From an uncultured Lewinella sp. (lineage in GTDB: Bacteria; Bacteroidota; Bacteroidia; Chitinophagales; Saprospiraceae), in the NCBI GenBank assembly GCA_913057725.1, contig CAJXOS010000028.1, positions 1 through 52,500 on the forward strand: a DNA stretch of 52,500 bases, written 5' to 3'. The notes under the pieces are model-generated. The model worked only from the letters and a program-made list of their open reading frames with translations. It had not been told where the DNA came from and ran no database searches. Shown piece after piece: positions 7,642-15,850 of the stretch; within the stretch, counting starts at the first letter, position 1, and every line of letters starts with the position of its first letter. The translations under genes and the position numbers were made by a program.

Positions 7642-8754
7642 ATGAGCGACGAACCAAAGAAATACAGTACGGTTCATTACCACCAATATTTAGGCTTAGA
7701 CAAATTATTGGATGCTCAGCATCCTCGGAGTGCTGAGTTAGAGCCAGAGCCCGCCCATGATGAGATGCTGTTCATCATTGTGCATCAGAGCTATGAGATC
7801 TGGTTTAAGCAGATTCTCCATGAAGTAGGCTCTGTGGTGGAGATGTTCCAAACGAATAAGGTGGACGAGCGAAACATTAGCACTTCCATCGCCCGCCTCA
7901 ATCGGGTAATTGAAATCTTCAAACTCTTGATTGAGCATATCCGGATTATGGAGACCATGACTCCATTGGACTTCTTGGATTTCCGCAAGTATCTCTTCCC
8001 GGCTTCCGGCTTTCAGAGCTTTCAGTTCCGCAAGGTTGAAAACACACTGGGCCTACCGGAAAGTGACCGGATGACCTACAACAACTACCATTACGCTACC
8101 TTCTTTACCAAGGAGCAGCAAGAAGAGCTTAACCAGATTGCAAAGGGCAATAACCTCTTCGCTGCGGTAGAAGATTGGTTGGAACGCACTCCATTCCTGC
8201 GGTTTGGAGGTTTCGAATTTCTAGAGCACTATAAAGCATCCGTAGAGCGAATGGTAGAGAAAGAAGCAGAAGCAATTCGCGCGTCCAGCTACCTTTCAGA
8301 AAAGGAGAAAGAAGGTCGTCTGCGAATGATGGCTAATACGGATCCGTACTTCCGCTCGATTCTGGACCCACACGTACACAGCGAAGAAAAGGGTAAAGGA
8401 ACCTTCCGACTGAGCTATGATGCGATGTTGGCGGCTCTGATGATCAACCTCTATAATGAAGAGCCGCTGCTGCAAGGGCCATATCGCTTCTTGCTATGCT
8501 TGATTGATATCGATGAGTTGCTAACAACCTGGCGTTACCGTCACGCCCAAATGGTATTAAGAATGCTAGGCCGCAAGACGGGAACCGGAGGCTCCTCTGG
8601 CCATTCCTATCTGCGCCAAACAGCCATCAAGCACCACATCTTTACGGATCTGCATAACATATCGACTTTGCTCATCCCTCGTTCTGAACTGCCGGCTTTG
8701 CCCTCGCGCTTAGTGAAGGAGCTTGGATTTTACTATACTTCAAAAGAGGATTAA
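7642..8754 (+). CDS. kynA: Tryptophan 2,3-dioxygenase
   Basis: A 370-residue haem enzyme that opens the indole ring of L-tryptophan with O2 to give N-formylkynurenine, the first and committed step of the pathway. The active-site segment FIIVHQSYEIWFKQ carries the distal His48. The haem-ligand His301 is in WRYRHAQMVLRMLG, followed by the substrate loop KTGTGGSSG (312-320). It is longer than the approximately 300-residue proteobacterial enzymes and closer in size to animal TDO, including the charged helical insert around 205-260. It forms a homotetramer in the cytoplasm in known cases. First enzyme gene of the operon, 20 bases after the IclR gene. No kynurenine formamidase gene, needed for the next step, is found nearby. 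Confidence 0.95.
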   Translation: MSDEPKKYSTVHYHQYLGLDKLLDAQHPRSAELEPEPAHDEMLFIIVHQSYEIWFKQILHEVGSVVEMFQTNKVDERNISTSIARLNRVIEIFKLLIEHIRIMETMTPLDFLDFRKYLFPASGFQSFQFRKVENTLGLPESDRMTYNNYHYATFFTKEQQEELNQIAKGNNLFAAVEDWLERTPFLRFGGFEFLEHYKASVERMVEKEAEAIRASSYLSEKEKEGRLRMMANTDPYFRSILDPHVHSEEKGKGTFRLSYDAMLAALMINLYNEEPLLQGPYRFLLCLIDIDELLTTWRYRHAQMVLRMLGRKTGTGGSSGHSYLRQTAIKHHIFTDLHNISTLLIPRSELPALPSRLVKELGFYYTSKED

Positions 8755-8804
8755 AACAGCAAGAAGATAGAGCGCAATTCTATTTTCTACCCAATAACTG
8801 ACTT

Positions 8805-10247
8805 ATGAAGCGTCTGGCAAATTTTATCAATGGTGAATACTTTGAGCCTGCGTCAGGGCAATATCTTCCGATATATGATCCGGCTCGGGGCCAAGCCTAT
8901 GCGGAGGCACCTGATTCTGACGATGCAGATGTTAGCAAGGCTTATGAAGCTGCGTCCGCAGCTTTTCCTGCTTGGTCAGCCACCACTGTCGATGAACGTT
9001 TCAGGATTCTAAACCGAATCGCCGATCTAATTACCGAGCGTCTTGAAGATTTAGCTGCCGCTGAATCTATGGATAACGGTAAGCCGTTATGGCTGGCCCG
9101 TCAAGTGGATATTCCCAGGGCTGCAACTAACTTCCGTTTTTTCGCGCAGGCGATCACCCAGTTTTCCTCTGCTACTCACGATATGGGCGCCAGTGGGTTC
9201 AATTACACCTTGCGCCAGCCCCTAGGAGTGGTAGCCTGTATATCTCCCTGGAATTTGCCACTTTATCTATTTACCTGGAAGATTGCCCCAGCGCTTGCTG
9301 CTGGAAATACAGTTGTGGCAAAACCTTCGGAGGTTACGCCCATGACAGCCTATTTATTGGGAGAAATTTGTCAGGAGGCAGGTCTGCCGGCCGGCGTCTT
9401 AAATATACTACATGGCTACGGCCATCGACTAGGAGCAGCACTGACGGGCCATGACGGTATCAAGGCTATTTCGTTTACGGGCAGTACTCGTACCGGAGCG
9501 ATCATTGCAAAAAAGGCAGCACCGAAGTTCAAGAAGCTTTCGCTGGAAATGGGAGGCAAGAACCCAAATATCATCTTCGCGGATTGCGATTATGACAAAG
9601 CCCTCACTACTTCCGTCCGCTCTTCCTTTGCTAACCAAGGACAAATCTGTCTCTGTGGTTCTCGCATTTTCGTAGAACGTCCGCTGTATGATCAATTTAA
9701 GACGGACTTTGTGGAACGGGCTAAAACATTAAAGGTGGGGCCACCAGATGCAGAAGACACTAAGGTTGGGGCCGTGGTCTCCAAACCTCATTTCGAGAAA
9801 ATAATGAGCTATATCCAACTCGCTCAAGAGGAGGGAGGTACTGTTCTCTGCGGCGGAAATGCTGTGCAGTTGGAAGGCGAGTATAGCGAGGGGTGGTATG
9901 TAGCACCAACCATCATTGAAGGACTAGCGCATGATTGTCGCACCAATCAAGAGGAAATTTTTGGGCCAGTTGTGACCATCATGCCATTTGATGATGAAGC
10001 AGAAGTGCTAGGATATGCCAATAGTACGGAGTACGGTCTATCAGCGACTATTTGGACGCAACAGCTAGATCGTGCGCATCGATTGGCAAGAAATCTGCAG
10101 GCGGGAATCGTCTGGATCAACACCTGGCTTCGCCGAGATTTACGAACACCCTTTGGTGGAGTGAAGAACTCAGGAGTAGGCAGAGAAGGAGGCTGGGAAG
10201 CGCTTCGGTTCTTTACGGAACCTAAGAATATCTGCGTTGAATTGTAA
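8805..10247 (+). CDS. 2-aminomuconate 6-semialdehyde dehydrogenase (ALDH family)
   Basis: A 480-residue NAD-dependent aldehyde dehydrogenase. The general base Glu248 (LEMGGKNP), catalytic Cys282 (NQGQICLCGSR) and Asn150 (SPWNLP) are all present, and length is normal. It is placed between tryptophan dioxygenase and 3-hydroxyanthranilate dioxygenase, in an operon that also has ACMSD and a RidA-type deaminase. This strongly suggests that it oxidises 2-aminomuconate 6-semialdehyde, the ACMSD product, to 2-aminomuconate, as AmnC and ALDH8A1 do. Sequence alone would also permit hydroxymuconic semialdehyde or betaine aldehyde as substrate; the specific call rests on context. It is cytoplasmic and probably tetrameric. 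Confidence 0.85.
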   Translation: MKRLANFINGEYFEPASGQYLPIYDPARGQAYAEAPDSDDADVSKAYEAASAAFPAWSATTVDERFRILNRIADLITERLEDLAAAESMDNGKPLWLARQVDIPRAATNFRFFAQAITQFSSATHDMGASGFNYTLRQPLGVVACISPWNLPLYLFTWKIAPALAAGNTVVAKPSEVTPMTAYLLGEICQEAGLPAGVLNILHGYGHRLGAALTGHDGIKAISFTGSTRTGAIIAKKAAPKFKKLSLEMGGKNPNIIFADCDYDKALTTSVRSSFANQGQICLCGSRIFVERPLYDQFKTDFVERAKTLKVGPPDAEDTKVGAVVSKPHFEKIMSYIQLAQEEGGTVLCGGNAVQLEGEYSEGWYVAPTIIEGLAHDCRTNQEEIFGPVVTIMPFDDEAEVLGYANSTEYGLSATIWTQQLDRAHRLARNLQAGIVWINTWLRRDLRTPFGGVKNSGVGREGGWEALRFFTEPKNICVEL

Positions 10248-10281
10248 GACAATATTGATTACTTAATAATAACTCGAAGAC

Positions 10282-10809
10282 ATGTCAAAGTTGTTGCCGA
10301 AGTTCAATTTCAAGGAATGGATCGATGAGCATCGCCACCTACTTAAGCCACCTGTTGGTAACAAGTGCGTATGGGACAATGGTGAGTACATCGTCATGGT
10401 CGTTGGTGGACCTAACGCCAGAAAAGACTACCACTTAAACGAAACACCAGAGTTCTTCTACCAAGTAGAAGGAGACATTGTCCTGAAAGTCATTGATGAA
10501 GGCGTACAGAAGGATATTCATATCCGGGAAGGCGATATTTACTTGTTGCCTGCGAATATTCCACATTCGCCTCAGCGTGGGCCAAATACAGTTGGTCTGG
10601 TGATTGAGATGCCTCGTCCGGAAGGCACCGATGATGGCCTGGCGTGGTTCTGCGAAAACTGTGGACACAAATTGTACGAGGAGGCCTTCAAACTCGATAA
10701 TATCGAGACGGATATGCCCGTAATTTTTGATCGTTACTATTCCGATACCCAATTACGGACATGCGATAACTGCGGTACTCAAATGCAGCCACCGAGTTTG
10801 AAAAAATAG
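10282..10809 (+). CDS. nbaC: 3-hydroxyanthranilate 3,4-dioxygenase
   Basis: A 175-residue cupin that opens the ring of 3-hydroxyanthranilate with O2 to give 2-amino-3-carboxymuconate semialdehyde. The Fe(II) ligands His51, Glu57 and His95 and the substrate-binding Arg47 and Arg99 fall at the positions known from the bacterial enzyme. A second, rubredoxin-like metal site is intact in the C-terminal part: C124-x-x-C127 and C161-x-x-C164. Animal enzymes lack that site, so this is the bacterial homodimeric type. The gene lies 34 bases after the aldehyde dehydrogenase and 85 bases before ACMSD. Confidence 0.95.
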   Translation: MSKLLPKFNFKEWIDEHRHLLKPPVGNKCVWDNGEYIVMVVGGPNARKDYHLNETPEFFYQVEGDIVLKVIDEGVQKDIHIREGDIYLLPANIPHSPQRGPNTVGLVIEMPRPEGTDDGLAWFCENCGHKLYEEAFKLDNIETDMPVIFDRYYSDTQLRTCDNCGTQMQPPSLKK

Positions 10810-10894
10810 TATTGAATTAGAGGTTTTGGTTTGGCGGAAGCTCACCCAGCACATATAGGATTGAAGCTGTAGAAACCAGCGTTTAACTCTAAAA

Positions 10895-11986
10895 ATGGTG
10901 CGTATGCGTATCAACGGACATTCACATTTACTGCCCTATCCGGAGCAGATTCCATCCTTCATGAAAGAGAAGGAGATATTCTGGATCGATGAGGATCGAA
11001 AGTTTATGTTGCAGAAGAACTGGAAGCGTCCGGTTACGGATTCGAGTTTCTTCTTGCATGAGAAGTTAGAATGGATGGATGAACACCAGATTGATCATGC
11101 AGTGGTGCTCAATCTATCCCAACTCTATGGCAATGGCCTACGGGTGGAGACGATGAAACAAGTGCTTCGTTGGCAGAATGATTTCAATGCAAAGGTCCAG
11201 GCGGATCATCCGAATCGCTTTACATGTGGCTTCGTCATCCATGCTGGTTTTGTGCGTTCGGCACTTTGGGAAATTGAGCGTTGCGTAACTCAGCTCAACC
11301 TGCGGGTCCTTTGTCTGCCTACACACTATATGGACAGTGTGGGTACTTGGAGAACGATTTTCGATCCAGAAACGGAGCCGATTTTCGAAATGGCCAATGA
11401 TCTTGGTTTAGCAGTTGAGATTCATCCTTACGACGGTGAAAAGTTCATCCAGTTGGAAAATACCGCCTGGCGATTCCATTTGGTGTGGATGTTGGCCCAA
11501 TGTGCGGATGCTTATCACTTCTATACGCTGAACGGATATCATGAGCGTTTCCCAAATATGCGAACTTGTTTTGCGCACGGCGGGCAATTGGCTCAGATTA
11601 ACCTCGGCCGACGCATCCAAGGTTTTGATGGTCGCCCCGATCTTTTCGAAGGAAAGTCTCACCCACGAAAGGCCGTTGGTCATCCGAATATCTTCTATGA
11701 TACCTTGGTGCATGATACCCTTTCCCTGGAGCTAATGATTAAGCGCAACGAAGGCACTGATCAGATTATGATGGGCTTGGACGATCCATATCCATTGGGA
11801 GAGATGGAGAGCGAACCACAATCATCCTACCCTGGTAAGTTACTCGACCTTGCTGTTGATGAAGGTATCCTTACGGGAGAGCAACGGGATGAGATTTGGG
11901 AAGCTAACGTTTTACGCTGGCTCGGAGCGGATGAGAACCCCGATCTCCTGACGCGAATCCGCGGAGAACAACCAACGACGGTATAG
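10895..11986 (+). CDS. 2-Amino-3-carboxymuconate-6-semialdehyde decarboxylase (ACMSD)
   Basis: A 363-residue amidohydrolase-fold decarboxylase. Metal ligands are H9-S-H11, His177 and Asp306 (GLDDPYPLGE), with the catalytic His228 in FAHGG. The positions of H9, H11, H177 and H228 agree with the well-studied Pseudomonas enzyme. It decarboxylates the unstable 3-hydroxyanthranilate dioxygenase product to 2-aminomuconate semialdehyde, which pulls carbon away from spontaneous closure to quinolinate and hence from NAD synthesis. Its presence marks the operon as catabolic. It is 85 bases after the dioxygenase and 54 bases before kynureninase. A minor uncertainty is whether translation starts at the first ATG or at the next one 9 bases later (MRINGHSH). 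Confidence 0.93.
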   Translation: MVRMRINGHSHLLPYPEQIPSFMKEKEIFWIDEDRKFMLQKNWKRPVTDSSFFLHEKLEWMDEHQIDHAVVLNLSQLYGNGLRVETMKQVLRWQNDFNAKVQADHPNRFTCGFVIHAGFVRSALWEIERCVTQLNLRVLCLPTHYMDSVGTWRTIFDPETEPIFEMANDLGLAVEIHPYDGEKFIQLENTAWRFHLVWMLAQCADAYHFYTLNGYHERFPNMRTCFAHGGQLAQINLGRRIQGFDGRPDLFEGKSHPRKAVGHPNIFYDTLVHDTLSLELMIKRNEGTDQIMMGLDDPYPLGEMESEPQSSYPGKLLDLAVDEGILTGEQRDEIWEANVLRWLGADENPDLLTRIRGEQPTTV

Positions 11987-12040
11987 CGATTGACCAAATG
12001 ACCGAACATTCGAATAATTAAGTACGAAGCAGAACGCAAC

Positions 12041-13342
12041 ATGAGTATAAGCAAAGCGGAACTAACATCAACCTTCGAGGCGAATCTGGGGTATGCCCAG
12101 GCGCAAGACGAGCAGGATCCATTGAAACACTTCCGGGATCGCTTCCATCTTCCTACTCAGTCTAATGGTGAGCCATTCCTGTACTTCTGTGGAAATTCAT
12201 TAGGCTTGCAGCCTAAGTCTAGCCGGGATCAAATTGACCAGGAACTCAAGGACTGGGCAATGCTTGGCGTAGAAGGGCACCTTCATGCGCGTAATCCATG
12301 GTTGCCATATCATGAGTTTCTGACCGAGCATATGGCAGCCGTAGTTGGAGCCAGGCCCAATGAAGTGGTGGTCATGAATACCCTTACGGTAAACCTCCAC
12401 TTGATGATGGTTTCCTTTTACCGTCCAAAAGGAAACCGGACGAAGATTTTGATTGAATCGGATGCCTTCCCGTCAGATCGTTACGCAGTATCTAGCCAAC
12501 TTCGTTTCCATGGATATGATCCCGCTGAGCACCTGCTTGAACTAAGACCCAGAGCAGGAGAATCCTGCTTGCGTATGGAAGATATTGAGGCTACTATTCG
12601 TAAGGAAGGTGCGAATATTGCCTTGGTGATGCTGGGGAATACGAATTATTACACTGGCCAGTATTTCGATATGCCTGCGATTACAAAGCTTGCGCATGAA
12701 CAAGGATGTATGGTAGGCTTTGACTGTGCTCACGGTGCGGGAAATGTACCGCTGAATCTACATGATAGTGGTGCTGACTTTGCCGTCTGGTGTACTTACA
12801 AATACCTAAATTCAGGCCCAGGTAGTATGGCTGGATGTTTTGTCCATGAGCGCCATGCCAGTTCACCCGATATTCCTCGCTTCGAGGGTTGGTGGGGCCA
12901 TAACAAGACTACCCGTTTTGGTATGCGAGATGATTTTGATCCAATACCAACCGTTGAAGCCTGGCAACTCAGTAATCCTCCAATTTTGTCTTTAGCAGCC
13001 ATAAAAGCTTCGCTAGAAATTTTCGCTGAGGCCGGCATGAACAATCTGCGTAAAAAGGCATTGCGACTTACAGCGTACTTGGAGTACTTGCTTCAGCAGA
13101 TTCCGGGAGATAAGATCAATATCATTACTCCGTCTAATCCAGCTGAGCGCGGTTGCCAACTGAGTATTCAGGTTCGAGATGCAGACAAACGACTATTTGA
13201 GGCCGTCACGGCAGCCGGCGTTATTGCCGATTGGCGAGAGCCTGATGTCATTCGAGTGGCACCGGTGCCGCTGTACAATACTTACGCTGACGCCTATCGT
13301 TTCACTCAAGTTTTAGAAGAACAAATAGCCAAGATTTCATGA
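12041..13342 (+). CDS. kynU: Kynureninase
   Basis: A 433-residue PLP enzyme of aminotransferase fold type I. It cleaves 3-hydroxykynurenine (or kynurenine) to 3-hydroxyanthranilate (or anthranilate) and alanine. Asp228 in GFDCAHGAG contacts the cofactor, and Lys244 in CTYKYLNSGPGS forms the internal aldimine. Further family marks are YFCGNSLGLQPK near residue 48 and HNKTTRFGM for substrate binding. Length and order of motifs are typical. Its stop codon overlaps the kmo start by 4 bases (ATGA), indicating translational coupling. No anthranilate-degrading gene is seen, which fits 3-hydroxykynurenine as the main substrate. Confidence 0.95.
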   Translation: MSISKAELTSTFEANLGYAQAQDEQDPLKHFRDRFHLPTQSNGEPFLYFCGNSLGLQPKSSRDQIDQELKDWAMLGVEGHLHARNPWLPYHEFLTEHMAAVVGARPNEVVVMNTLTVNLHLMMVSFYRPKGNRTKILIESDAFPSDRYAVSSQLRFHGYDPAEHLLELRPRAGESCLRMEDIEATIRKEGANIALVMLGNTNYYTGQYFDMPAITKLAHEQGCMVGFDCAHGAGNVPLNLHDSGADFAVWCTYKYLNSGPGSMAGCFVHERHASSPDIPRFEGWWGHNKTTRFGMRDDFDPIPTVEAWQLSNPPILSLAAIKASLEIFAEAGMNNLRKKALRLTAYLEYLLQQIPGDKINIITPSNPAERGCQLSIQVRDADKRLFEAVTAAGVIADWREPDVIRVAPVPLYNTYADAYRFTQVLEEQIAKIS

Positions 13343-14685
13343 GTAAGAAAGAACATATAGTAATTGTTGGTGCAGGCTTGTGCGGAACCCTACTTGGGGT
13401 GCGACTCGCGCAACGTGGCTATGAAGTAAGCTTGTATGAACGTCGTCCTGACCTTCGCCAAGTGGAGCAAGATGCTGGGCGTTCAATCAACTTGGCATTG
13501 TCTCACCGTGGCTTGATGGCGTTGGCGACTGCTGGCCTCGGAGAGGAAGTACGAGATCTGTGTATCCCTATGCATGGTCGCATGATTCATGCGCCTTCTG
13601 GAGACAAATGGCTGTCACCTTACAGTGGTCGCGAGGGAGAATATATCAACTCTATTTCTCGGCCCGGCCTCAATGCGCTCTTGTTGGAGAAAGGAGATTC
13701 CTATTCTAATTTGACCATCTACTTCGAGCACAAATGTGTCGGAGTAGATTTGGAAGCAGCTAGTGCCCGTTTCGTGAATAAGGATGGGGTAGAGGTAGAA
13801 GCCAAAGGCGATCTTCTGATTGGAACAGATGGTGCCGGCTCCGTTGTGCGTCGTGCGATGATGGCTCAGTCTACCGATCTGCTATTCAATTTTTCGCAGA
13901 ACTTCCTGCGGAGCGGCTATAAGGAACTCAGTATTCCAGCCAGTGCTACGGGGGATTTTCGAATTGAGTCAAATGCCCTTCACATTTGGCCGCGCGGTAA
14001 GTTTATGATGATAGCCTTGCCGAATTTAGACAAGAGCTTTACGGTGACCCTGTTCCACCCCTTCGATGGACCAACAGGTTTCCGAACCTTGAATACTCCC
14101 GAAAAGGTGAAGGCCTTCTTTCAAGAACACTATTCAGATGCATTGGAGCATCTACCGGAACTAGAAACAGAGTATTTCACCAATCCACACGCTGCGCTGG
14201 GGACCATCAAATGTTATCCATGGCAAGCGTATCATAGAACCCTGCTCATGGGAGATGCGGCTCATGCTATTGTCCCATTCTATGGCCAGGGTATGAATGC
14301 TGCTTTTGAGGATGTACGTTTGTTTGACGAATTGCTAGACGAACATAATGGTGATTGGGAGAAAATCTTACCCGAGTATTCGGAGACTCGTCCTCAAGAC
14401 ACTAATGCCATTGCAGATCTTGCCGTAGACAACTTCTATGAAATGCAGGATAAAGTGGATGATGCAGACTTTATCCAAAAGCGGCAGCTTGAGATGAAAC
14501 TGGAGCAGCAGTTTCCAGAGTACTACTCCAAGTATTCACTAGTCACTTTTAAGCCCGAGCTCTCTTACCATGAAGCTATGGTGAAAGGCCGCCGCCAAGA
14601 TGAATTTCTACTGCAGTTGGTAAACGAAACACCGGTGGAGGAGTTAGACCTCTCAGCGGTTTTAGAAAAAGTAAATAAGCTTTAA
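13339..14685 (+). CDS. kmo: Kynurenine 3-monooxygenase
   Basis: A 448-residue FAD-dependent aromatic hydroxylase that converts kynurenine to 3-hydroxykynurenine with NADPH and O2. The dinucleotide-binding motif GAGLCG lies at 11-16, the DG-type motif GTDGAGS in the middle, and GDAAHAIVPFYGQGMNAAFED holds the second FAD motif together with the KMO-typical FYGQGMN segment. No strong C-terminal membrane anchor like that of eukaryotic KMO is seen; the tail is charged. It overlaps kynU by 4 bases and is followed by the RidA-like gene after 3 bases, so expression is tightly linked. Confidence 0.94.
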   Translation: MSKKEHIVIVGAGLCGTLLGVRLAQRGYEVSLYERRPDLRQVEQDAGRSINLALSHRGLMALATAGLGEEVRDLCIPMHGRMIHAPSGDKWLSPYSGREGEYINSISRPGLNALLLEKGDSYSNLTIYFEHKCVGVDLEAASARFVNKDGVEVEAKGDLLIGTDGAGSVVRRAMMAQSTDLLFNFSQNFLRSGYKELSIPASATGDFRIESNALHIWPRGKFMMIALPNLDKSFTVTLFHPFDGPTGFRTLNTPEKVKAFFQEHYSDALEHLPELETEYFTNPHAALGTIKCYPWQAYHRTLLMGDAAHAIVPFYGQGMNAAFEDVRLFDELLDEHNGDWEKILPEYSETRPQDTNAIADLAVDNFYEMQDKVDDADFIQKRQLEMKLEQQFPEYYSKYSLVTFKPELSYHEAMVKGRRQDEFLLQLVNETPVEELDLSAVLEKVNKL

Positions 14686-14688
14686 CTG

Positions 14689-15102
14689 ATGGCAAACAAG
14701 GTTCTTAAAGACAAGGCGCAACCATTAGGGAATTATCCTCACGTTAAGCGCGTTGGTGATTTTATCTATGTTTCTGGTACGAGCAGTCGGCGCCCTGATA
14801 ATACGCATGCTGGAGTGATTATTCACCCAGATGGTAGAGTAGAAAAAGACATCCGGGAACAAACCCGTGCGGTATTGGAAAATATCGGAGGTCTTCTGCA
14901 AAGTATGGACGCTACCTTAGCCGATGTCATTGATATCACCAGCTTTTTGGTGGACATGGAAGACTTCCCTGGATACAATCAGGCATATGCAGAATTCTTC
15001 AACCATGCGACTGGCCCCACTCGAACTACAGTTGCAGTGCATCAGCTACCACATCCAAACTTGGTGATTGAGATCAAGGCAGTTGCTTATAAGCCGCTGT
15101 AA
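14689..15102 (+). CDS. RidA-family protein, probable 2-aminomuconate deaminase
   Basis: A 137-residue protein of the RidA/YjgF/UK114 trimeric fold. Arg112 in GPTRTTVAV and Glu128 in VIEIKAVA are the residues that bind the carboxylate and activate water in deaminating members. In aminomuconate pathways such as the nba and amn systems a RidA-type protein deaminates 2-aminomuconate to 4-oxalocrotonate. Its location directly behind kmo, with ACMSD and the semialdehyde dehydrogenase in the same operon, supports that role. A general enamine/imine deaminase that clears reactive intermediates is the alternative. Its stop overlaps the following start by one base (TAATG). Confidence 0.85.
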   Translation: MANKVLKDKAQPLGNYPHVKRVGDFIYVSGTSSRRPDNTHAGVIIHPDGRVEKDIREQTRAVLENIGGLLQSMDATLADVIDITSFLVDMEDFPGYNQAYAEFFNHATGPTRTTVAVHQLPHPNLVIEIKAVAYKPL

Positions 15103-15539
15103 TGATTAGAACCTACACACCTGTTGATGAAGAGCAGCTACTAGTCCTTCTGCGTCTTAATACGCCCAAGTATTTTGCACCAGAAGAAGAGGAGGACTTT
15201 GTAGGATATCTGGGTAAACACACCGATGAGCACTTCGTGTGGGAAGAGGACGGAAAAATCCTTGGCTGTGCTGGTTGCAATTGGTATCCGGATAGTAACG
15301 ATGGTAGAGTAGCTTGGTTTGTGGTTGATCCAAAAACACAAGGCAGAGGAATTGGTATGGGCTTGCTGAATTACTGCCTCGATCAGTTGAAAACGAATCC
15401 CGCGACAAAAAAAATCATTGTTCGGACCTCTCAGTTTGCAGAGGGATTTTTCGCAAAAGGCGGCTTTGTAACCGAGCGCCGAGAGAAAGACTATTGGTCC
15501 CCCGGATACGACCTGGTTTTGATGACGATCGAGTTGTAG
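15102..15539 (+). CDS. GNAT-family N-acetyltransferase at the end of the kynurenine operon
   Basis: A 145-residue single GNAT domain. The acetyl-CoA loop is seen as QGRGIGMGLL (about residues 80-90), preceded by the beta-strand GRVAWFVVDP. The substrate is unknown. The gene overlaps the RidA-like gene by one base, so it belongs to the operon, yet GNATs are not standard members of the kynurenine route. It could acetylate a pathway amine, for example a toxic kynurenine or aminomuconate side product, or be an unrelated passenger. Both are inference. Confidence 0.75.
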   Translation: MIRTYTPVDEEQLLVLLRLNTPKYFAPEEEEDFVGYLGKHTDEHFVWEEDGKILGCAGCNWYPDSNDGRVAWFVVDPKTQGRGIGMGLLNYCLDQLKTNPATKKIIVRTSQFAEGFFAKGGFVTERREKDYWSPGYDLVLMTIEL

Positions 15540-15638
15540 ATTATCCTTTAGCTTCCTCACTGGTCGTGGTCAGAACAGTGGAGTGGGTAAAATTCTCTTT
15601 GCTTTTAACCTTCCTTACTTTCTATCTAGATTTCCACC

Positions 15639-15646
15639 TATCTTTG
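15639..15646 (+). promoter_or_regulatory. Bacteroidota -7 promoter element (TATCTTTG) for maeB-moeA
   Basis: An exact TAnnTTTG match 100 bases after the GNAT stop codon. No good -33 TTTG is visible at the expected spacing. It would give a leader of about 200 bases before the maeB ATG at 15851, containing the hairpin at 15737-15789. Confidence 0.45.
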
Positions 15647-15736
15647 CGCCCCTTGTGGGCAACTTATGATCTGATCATTTGTTCTTCCACATAGTTTCGC
15701 CTAAGGTTCGCAGAAAAATTAACGTCATAATTTCAG

Positions 15737-15789
15737 CCTTCAAAGCGTGAGCAGAACGTTTCATTTCAAGTGAGCTCATGCTTTGAAGG
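15737..15789 (+). promoter_or_regulatory. Long stem-loop in the maeB leader
   Basis: CCTTCAAAGCGTGAGC at 15737-15752 pairs with GCTCATGCTTTGAAGG at 15774-15789: 16 pairs, of which one is G-U, around a 21-base loop. No T-run follows, so it is not a simple intrinsic terminator. It lies between the presumed promoter and the start codon, 61 bases before the ATG. As DNA it could also be a wide-spaced protein site. Confidence 0.7.
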
Positions 15790-15850
15790 TTGTATCAGAA
15801 AGTGTGAAGTAATTTTTCAAGAAATACTAACCGATCAAACCAAACAGAGA

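Larger units (their letters stand above)
15540..15850. other. Intergenic region with maeB promoter and hairpin leader
   Basis: These 311 bases hold no convincing gene. They contain an exact -7 element at 15639-15646 and a 16-bp stem-loop at 15737-15789. The frame of maeB remains open upstream to 15770, but its first codons fall in the right arm of the hairpin and do not resemble the malic enzyme family. Confidence 0.7.

Noticed and set aside
15141-15560. 139-residue frame on the minus strand over the GNAT gene
   Set aside because: The GNAT has its acetyl-CoA loop and operon overlap; the antisense frame shows nothing.
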